Assembly: GCA_022702545.1 (NCBI GenBank)
Contig: JAHRBC010000005.1
Span: 806,001-870,000 of the forward strand
DNA: 64,000 nt
Direction of reading: 5' to 3'
DNA from: Phycomyces nitens
Taxonomy: Eukaryota; Mucoromycota; Mucoromycetes; Mucorales; Phycomycetaceae
This document shows, one piece after another, positions 59,081 through 64,000 of this stretch. The translations under genes were made by a program, and so were the position numbers. The first letter of the stretch is position 1; every line of letters begins with the position of its first letter. The notes under the pieces are model-generated. The model was not told the DNA's origin. It saw nothing but the letters and a program-made list of their open reading frames with translations, and did not search any database.

Positions 59081-60165
59081 TACACTACGGTGAGAGTAGC
59101 GGTGACTGTGCCAATAACGGTAACATAACTACCGTTTTTTTAATCTTAGTTATCTCGTCTCTGCAGATTGTGGTTGAAAGTTAATGTCATTGATGCCAAT
59201 TCATAAATGTCGGATTGAATCTCTCTTCTTCTGGTAATGAGATAGTCTCAGCATCCTAGAAAGGTCTCGTGAGTTTTTAGGCTACCTTATTTATTGAAAT
59301 GAGCATTTTATTTGGTGTTGAAGATGTCAAGCATTCTCGAGAATAATAATTTTTGACATTAAACGAAATGACATGACCCTTTTCTTTTTCTTTTTCTTTT
59401 TTTGAAGGGATTTTTGATACACTCACTCAGCCTGTGAGAGTGCACTAGAATTTAATGCAATAGTGTGATTGGATTGTGTTTTGTTTCAATTCAAAAAAAT
59501 AATGTCTGTTTTCAAAAACATGCCCCTTTTTCCATAGTGGAGAAAACTTGTTTGGTAGAGGAAAGAAAAGTAAATTATTCATCAAAGCTTCTTTTGTTTT
59601 GTATAGAGAAGCCTAAATCTACCAGGACTCTGTTCGCAATACTGTACACTAATCAACCATAAATAATAATAATAAAAGTCTCGTCTAGTATCAATTTTTT
59701 TTTTGCTTTAACAATTTCATGTATACAATCTCAAATAAACAAATATATTGTTCTCCAAACCAAGTTGCAATCAATCTCTTTAATAATATTACTAAAATAC
59801 TTTAATGCAAATATTGACTTGGAAGATGGGTAAATTATGGTTCTAATACACATACAATCCAAACGGTTTTCTACATGAATTTGATTTACATACAGTAACC
59901 AACAACCAATCTTTAAAATGTGAATAGTCTACATTAAACAAAGAGTTGGTCAATATATAATATAGTTGATAATTAGAGAATCCAGGAAAGTATATCTTTC
60001 AAGTATTTTATTAATAAAGAAAAAAAAACACAAGACATTACCAAAATATTATTATACCTTTAACATGTATTGCACCTTGGAATTTATTTGCTTTTATTTT
60101 ATTTTTAATTATACCAACTAAATATCCTGTATGTTATATCCCTTGTATTTTTCATTATTCTTGCA
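59081..60165. other. AT-rich intergenic region
   Basis: About 1.1 kb with no supported gene. A 65-codon frame at 59465-59662 shows no motif. A small inverted pair ACGGTAAC/GTTATCTC-like around 59105-59155 is too weak to call. Confidence 0.4.
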
Positions 60166-60169
60166 ATAT

Positions 60170-60710
60170 TGCCTTTAGATTGTTCAAATTGGCAATAGAC
60201 ATTCTCTTATTGTCAACGAGTGTCTCTGGACAATCTCAAAGACAAGCTCCATTGGGTTCAAATAAGACATTTAAGCAGGCCAGTATTTTAAACCTCTAAT
60301 TCAGCGAGTCTTTTTCTATCATCAAAAAAAATACTCATTGCACCTGGCAATATACATAAACCATGTATAAAACTTGTTTGTCAGAATATCAACATGCTCA
60401 TCTTGGGTTACTGTAGTCAGTTCCACAAATATCAATGGCCCAAAGCCTCCACCCTAAAAAAACACCAGCCACAAAACACCACCCCTATCTTACTACTGAG
60501 ATAATATTTCCTTTCTTGTACCTCTTGACAAGTGTTCAAGGCACTCTCTTGATTTGATAATCTTCTTGTCTATATATATATATATATATATAAAAGGATG
60601 ACTCATCAGATCAATTCACTTGGTCTATGCAGAGTCTGGCCTTCTTGAGTCTTTCTGGCAGCCCAGGCTTATGTGCTGCAATAAATGGATGGGGATCTAA
60701 TTGCTAAATA
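60170..60710 (-). mobile_element. Decayed Tc1/mariner relic, family A
   Basis: Minus-strand pieces AAHKPGL, SDESSF, GGGFGPL and YWPA with LNP follow the same order as the transposase at 55911-56981. The reading frame is lost to many indels and a TA microsatellite (60572-60592) interrupts it. Confidence 0.65.
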
Positions 60711-61447
60711 AAATAAAATAAAAAATTGATTGGCGTGCTTTTTGTATACACTTATCTTTTGGTGCACAATGATCATTTGAGTTGATTAAAAGACACAAAT
60801 GAATGGGTTCTCCAATGACCATTGTGGTCTACATGTATTATTATTATTATTATTATTATTATATTAATAAAAATGATTGAGAATATGAGGCTTTTATGAA
60901 ATGTATGCAAATCGTATGCTTGTGATTGGATAAACACTAGGGTGCGATGTGATATACCTTTGAGTCCATTGGCGATCTTGGACACAATTCTGCAAGCCAA
61001 CTTGCCATTTTGGACAAGAAGCAGGTTCCAAGGGGTAAAAGATATCCTGTATATTATTATTAAAAGAAAGAAAACTTGGAAATGTAATTGGGTTGTGAAT
61101 CGGTATGGTCACTGTTCTACCTATAAGATCTCTTTGGGGAAGGGGTGTTGGAGATAATCTTGGTGTTGGTTTCCTCTGACAAGATTATCGGTTATTGTGG
61201 TAGCAAAATGGCTCTTTTAATATGCAATAGTATTAAATATCTACCCTAGTGATCATGTACTGCTTTATCTCTCGTTTTGGATTATATTTGCAACAACAAA
61301 AACAATAAAACAGGGCGGAGCATAGACATTCTTGGCGGAAATCCTGCAAGTTCTTTGTACCTGCCTGACACGTCACATTACTCCTTTGAGCAAAGAAGAA
61401 GAAAAAAAAAAGAAAGGGCTTCCGAGGTTGGCACAGTCTTAAACACG
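60711..61447. other. Intergenic region with possible minus-strand exon
   Basis: Minus-strand 60955-61050 reads DIFYPLEPASCPKWQVGLQN after a tag-type acceptor and before a GT, which looks like a real internal exon. I found no convincing partner exons, so no gene is called. The promoter of ATG27 must lie in the right-hand part. An (ATT)n run is present at 60838-60862. Confidence 0.35.
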
Positions 61448-62884
61448 ATGCACTATCAAGCAATATTGGCTCTACTGTACTTTATTCCTCATGTATTGGG
61501 CATTCAAGAGTACTGTAATGCCGGCTACAAACTGGAATCTAATGGAATCTGGCAACTGGATCTGTCCAGGTTGAATCGGTAATCTCCAATGAATGTTGCT
61601 TGGAACTGCAATCTAAGTAATGCTGTCTAGTCTATTTACTATCACTCACAACGAGACAACCTATCCGACAATAACCTCTACCCAGACAGAGATCAATATA
61701 TGTGATCCCTTGAGTATACCCAGAGATGTCGATGAAGAAGACTTTTGTAAAAATGGAACTGTGAGTATAAATGGTGAATCCTGGCTGTTGTTGACAGTGT
61801 TGATTTAGTATATATGTAGACGCGTGATTAATTCAAAGAGAGGCAGCGATAGAGTTATTTCTGTACAGGCTATTGCTGGGGAATCAAAAGGGTTAGTATT
61901 TCTATATTGAATGAATGGGATCTAATATATATATATATATATTATATATATCATACATACCCTTAGGTCCAAGTTGGATTACTCACTTGAGATACCGAAA
62001 GATACACAACAGGATTTGTCCCAAAGTAAGGCCATGGGATTGATGGTGATAAGAGCAATCGATACTAATCTGTAGTGTAGCTGGTGCACAGCTATCTCTT
62101 TGGCTCCATGGTGAGGCCATAAACAGCAACAAATCGCTATCTGCACTCATAACTCTAGAGTGTGACACATCCCAGTCTACAAAGGTAGGAGACATGAATT
62201 GTATATACCAGTGTATCTTATATATTATCTTTTTTAAAAATAAAGGATGATCCAACTGAGCCCAGGATAGAGTCCTTTACAGACAATGTGTTGTTGGTCC
62301 ACTGGAAGACTGTATTTGGATGCGCGTAAGTCTTGATTCCCAAACATCTTTCTAGACTGACACGGCTGTTTTTTTGGGGGGTGATCTAGTGCTCAGCCAA
62401 AACAAACGATTCCCAAAGAAGATGAGCCGTCAAAAGACGAGCCATCAAAAGACGAGCCGTCAAAAGATAAAGATCCAAAGGATACAAGAGGAATGTCTGG
62501 TTTCAGTACCTTCTTTATCTTGTAAGTCTAAAGAGAAAAAGACCACTATCACAAAGGGCTAACCAGGGATGTACTAGTGTTGGTCTATTGATGGGTCTAT
62601 ATTTTGGAGGATTTGCTCTCTATAATTACAAGGTCTATAATGCGCGCGGAATTGACCTGGTTCCTCATCGAGGTAATTTTATACAACAGTCGATTGTTCC
62701 GTTCCTCAACCCTTTATGAATTGTAGACTTTTGGATCGAGCTTCCGTATTTAATCAAGGTAATTTCCAGGCAACAACCAAAAAAAAGACCTGTCAATTAA
62801 TAAATAGCCTTGTAGGATTTAGTCACCCATGTCATGGATTCCATGTCTTCCACTAGACGGGGAGGAGGATATGCCTCTGTATAA
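61448..62884 (+). CDS. ATG27: Autophagy-related protein 27
   Basis: Type I membrane protein that cycles between endosome/Golgi/vacuole and Atg9 vesicles. Ten exons (61448-61578, 61631-61760, 61809-61891, 61967-62025, 62081-62184, 62246-62325, 62390-62521, 62578-62672, 62727-62758, 62816-62884) give 304 residues. A signal peptide (ILALLYFIPHVLGIQ) is followed by a luminal MRH-like domain with cysteines in YCNAGYK, INICDPL, DFCKNGTYICRR, LECDTS and FGCA. After a linker with three DEPSK repeats comes a transmembrane segment (FSTFFILFVGLLMGLYFGGF). A cytosolic tail (YNYKVYNARGIDLVPHRDFW) ends in GGGYASV. Tail and MRH arrangement match Atg27 well. Several acceptors have a nearby competing AG; I chose those that keep the frame. 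Confidence 0.85.
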
Positions 62885-63222
62885 TAGACCATTTGCTTTT
62901 TTCATTGAAATTCCATGGCTTATATTCTTTGGCTCAGTGAAACTACAAGGCTATGCAGATTGAATCTGCACCTCAGCCATGTTAAAAAGCCAGTCTTTTT
63001 CTTTTTTTTACCTAATCAGAACACAAAAATACACACAAATATACACGCTCTCTCCGTAGTGTCATCAGACAAAGTTACTCAATACACTCAATAACAAAAA
63101 TATTTATATATACATATATATATAAATATATAATTTAGGGCCACAAATCCTTGATATCCACCTTTCTTTTATTTATTAAAAAAAAACAATAAATACCTTT
63201 TTAGCTTTCCCCTTTCATAAAG
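62885..63222. promoter_or_regulatory. Intergenic region between ATG27 and the Atg22-like gene
   Basis: 338 bases holding the ATG27 3' UTR and the promoter of the next gene, with TA-rich sequence at 63100-63136. No other feature seen. Confidence 0.4.
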
Positions 63223-64000
63223 ATGCCCAGATTTCCAGGCATGAACTGGAACAAAGTTTTCACTCATGTAGAGTACCAAAAGGATGACCAGGTCCGAGGA
63301 TCCACAGACAGTGACGATGATGTGCCAGACTGGGAAAAGGTCCCACAAACCACCGTATTGGAGAGATGGTCTTATTATCTATACTAGCAAGTATAATACC
63401 CATTCACCCAAAGACGCCCTTGACTAATCTAATGTCCCAAACAGTAATGGAGCAAGTATTTCTCAAATATATATATATAAAGATCCAACTCTCTGACCAA
63501 AGAAAACAAATGCTGTGTATTTTATGATATATATATTTATGTGTGTGTGTGTGTGTGTGTTTCTATCCAACAGAACAATGGGGTAAGGAATGCCTTGATT
63601 GATTGATTGATTGATTGATCTCATCTAAAATCTGCTTTATTACTATTACTATTATTACTATTATCTAGATAAATAACTATACTTATCTACCAAACATGGT
63701 ACAATACCTCATTGAACAGAAGGGCTGGAATCCTTCCGGACTAAACCAAAACCCAATCGACTCTCCTTGTGGAATGAATACCCAGTGTCAGATACAGCTG
63801 GGAAGCACAAATATCAAGGTCGATAGCATCATACTATTCTTCAATGGCCTCAGTTCTCTTGTGCAGACCATCTTATTGACCACCATTGGTGAGCCATCAA
63901 TTTACATGGAAACATTTGCTTATCTTGCCTGTCTATTTTCTACACCTAGGTTCCCTGGCTGATTACGGCAACAATGGATCCAATATACTATTGATCATTA
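63223..64000 (+). CDS. Probable Atg22-like MFS permease, 5' part only
   Basis: The first exon (from 63223) starts MPRFPGMNWNKVFTH, has an acidic linker (TDSDDDVPDWEK) and runs into ERWSYYLY, the start of a first membrane segment. A confident later exon ends at 63888 and reads NYTYLPNMVQYLIEQKGW, then a loop with two cysteines, then the membrane segment IILFFNGLSSLVQTILLTTIG. It continues after an intron at 63950 with SLADYGNNGSN. The LADYG loop after TM2 is typical of vacuolar Atg22-type amino-acid effluxers. Joining the first exon needs a GC donor at about 63386 and one or two very short exons (near 63410 and 63573), which I could not fix. The 3' end is outside the window. Another MFS family remains possible. 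Confidence 0.55.
63538..63619. repeat. Microsatellites (TG)n and (TGAT)n
   Basis: A TG run at about 63540-63560 and a (GATT)n run at 63594-63619, both inside a presumed intron of the Atg22-like gene. Confidence 0.85.

Noticed and set aside
1..64000. CRISPR arrays, tRNA genes and rRNA genes
   Set aside because: The direct repeats seen do not have a repeat-spacer pattern. I found no segment with a convincing tRNA A/B box pair and acceptor stem, and no rRNA-like sequence, although a covariance search was not possible by eye.

Overview
This window is nuclear DNA from a filamentous fungus, most likely an early-diverging Mucoromycota/Mucorales-type species. The evidence is many short introns (about 50-150 nt, GT-AG with some GC-AG) in conserved eukaryotic genes, long AT-rich intergenic stretches, fungal proteins (Atg27, Rox3/Med19, Nvj2-like, Gly1-like) and a dense mix of Tc1/mariner, IS630-like, LINE and DIRS elements. 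The species cannot be fixed from the sequence alone. The exon maps below were made by hand from splice signals and reading-frame continuity.

Layout. 1-10.2 kb is a normal gene-rich segment: 3' part of the DRG1 GTPase, an L-threonine aldolase, an SMP/PH lipid-transfer protein (Nvj2/Tex2-like, minus strand), Mediator subunit 19 and a small unknown gene. 10.9-22.9 kb holds an 18-exon HRQ1 (RecQ4-like) helicase, followed by a direct segmental duplication: a decayed copy of the 3' half of HRQ1 plus a second copy of a 2.0 kb non-coding block. The non-coding block is nearly identical in both copies although the duplicated gene part is badly eroded. 24.0-37.5 kb carries a mitochondrial-type lysyl-tRNA synthetase, an amino-acid permease, a dead Tc1, the DNA repair enzyme TDP1 and an MIT-domain protein.

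38.9-50.9 kb is a transposon cluster. An IS630-like relic and a LINE ORF1 fragment precede a minus-strand DIRS-type tyrosine-recombinase retroelement with inverted terminal repeats and an internal complementary region. A 5.5 kb LINE (minus) and a 257 bp 5'-truncated LINE (plus) are inserted in this DIRS, each with clear target-site duplications. 51.0-53.1 kb has an intact 10-exon gene of unknown function. 53.7-54.9 kb has an 80-bp direct repeat and a 163-bp minisatellite. 55.4-59.1 kb has one Tc1 element nested inside another in opposite orientation, with gene and transposase debris at its edges. 60.2 kb has another Tc1 relic. The window ends with ATG27 and the 5' part of a probable Atg22-like permease.

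The host genes are housekeeping or membrane-trafficking genes, each apparently with its own promoter; no operon or obvious biosynthetic cluster is present. The two observations most worth follow-up are the mosaic HRQ1 duplication with its conserved non-coding block and the three-layer DIRS/LINE insertion history.
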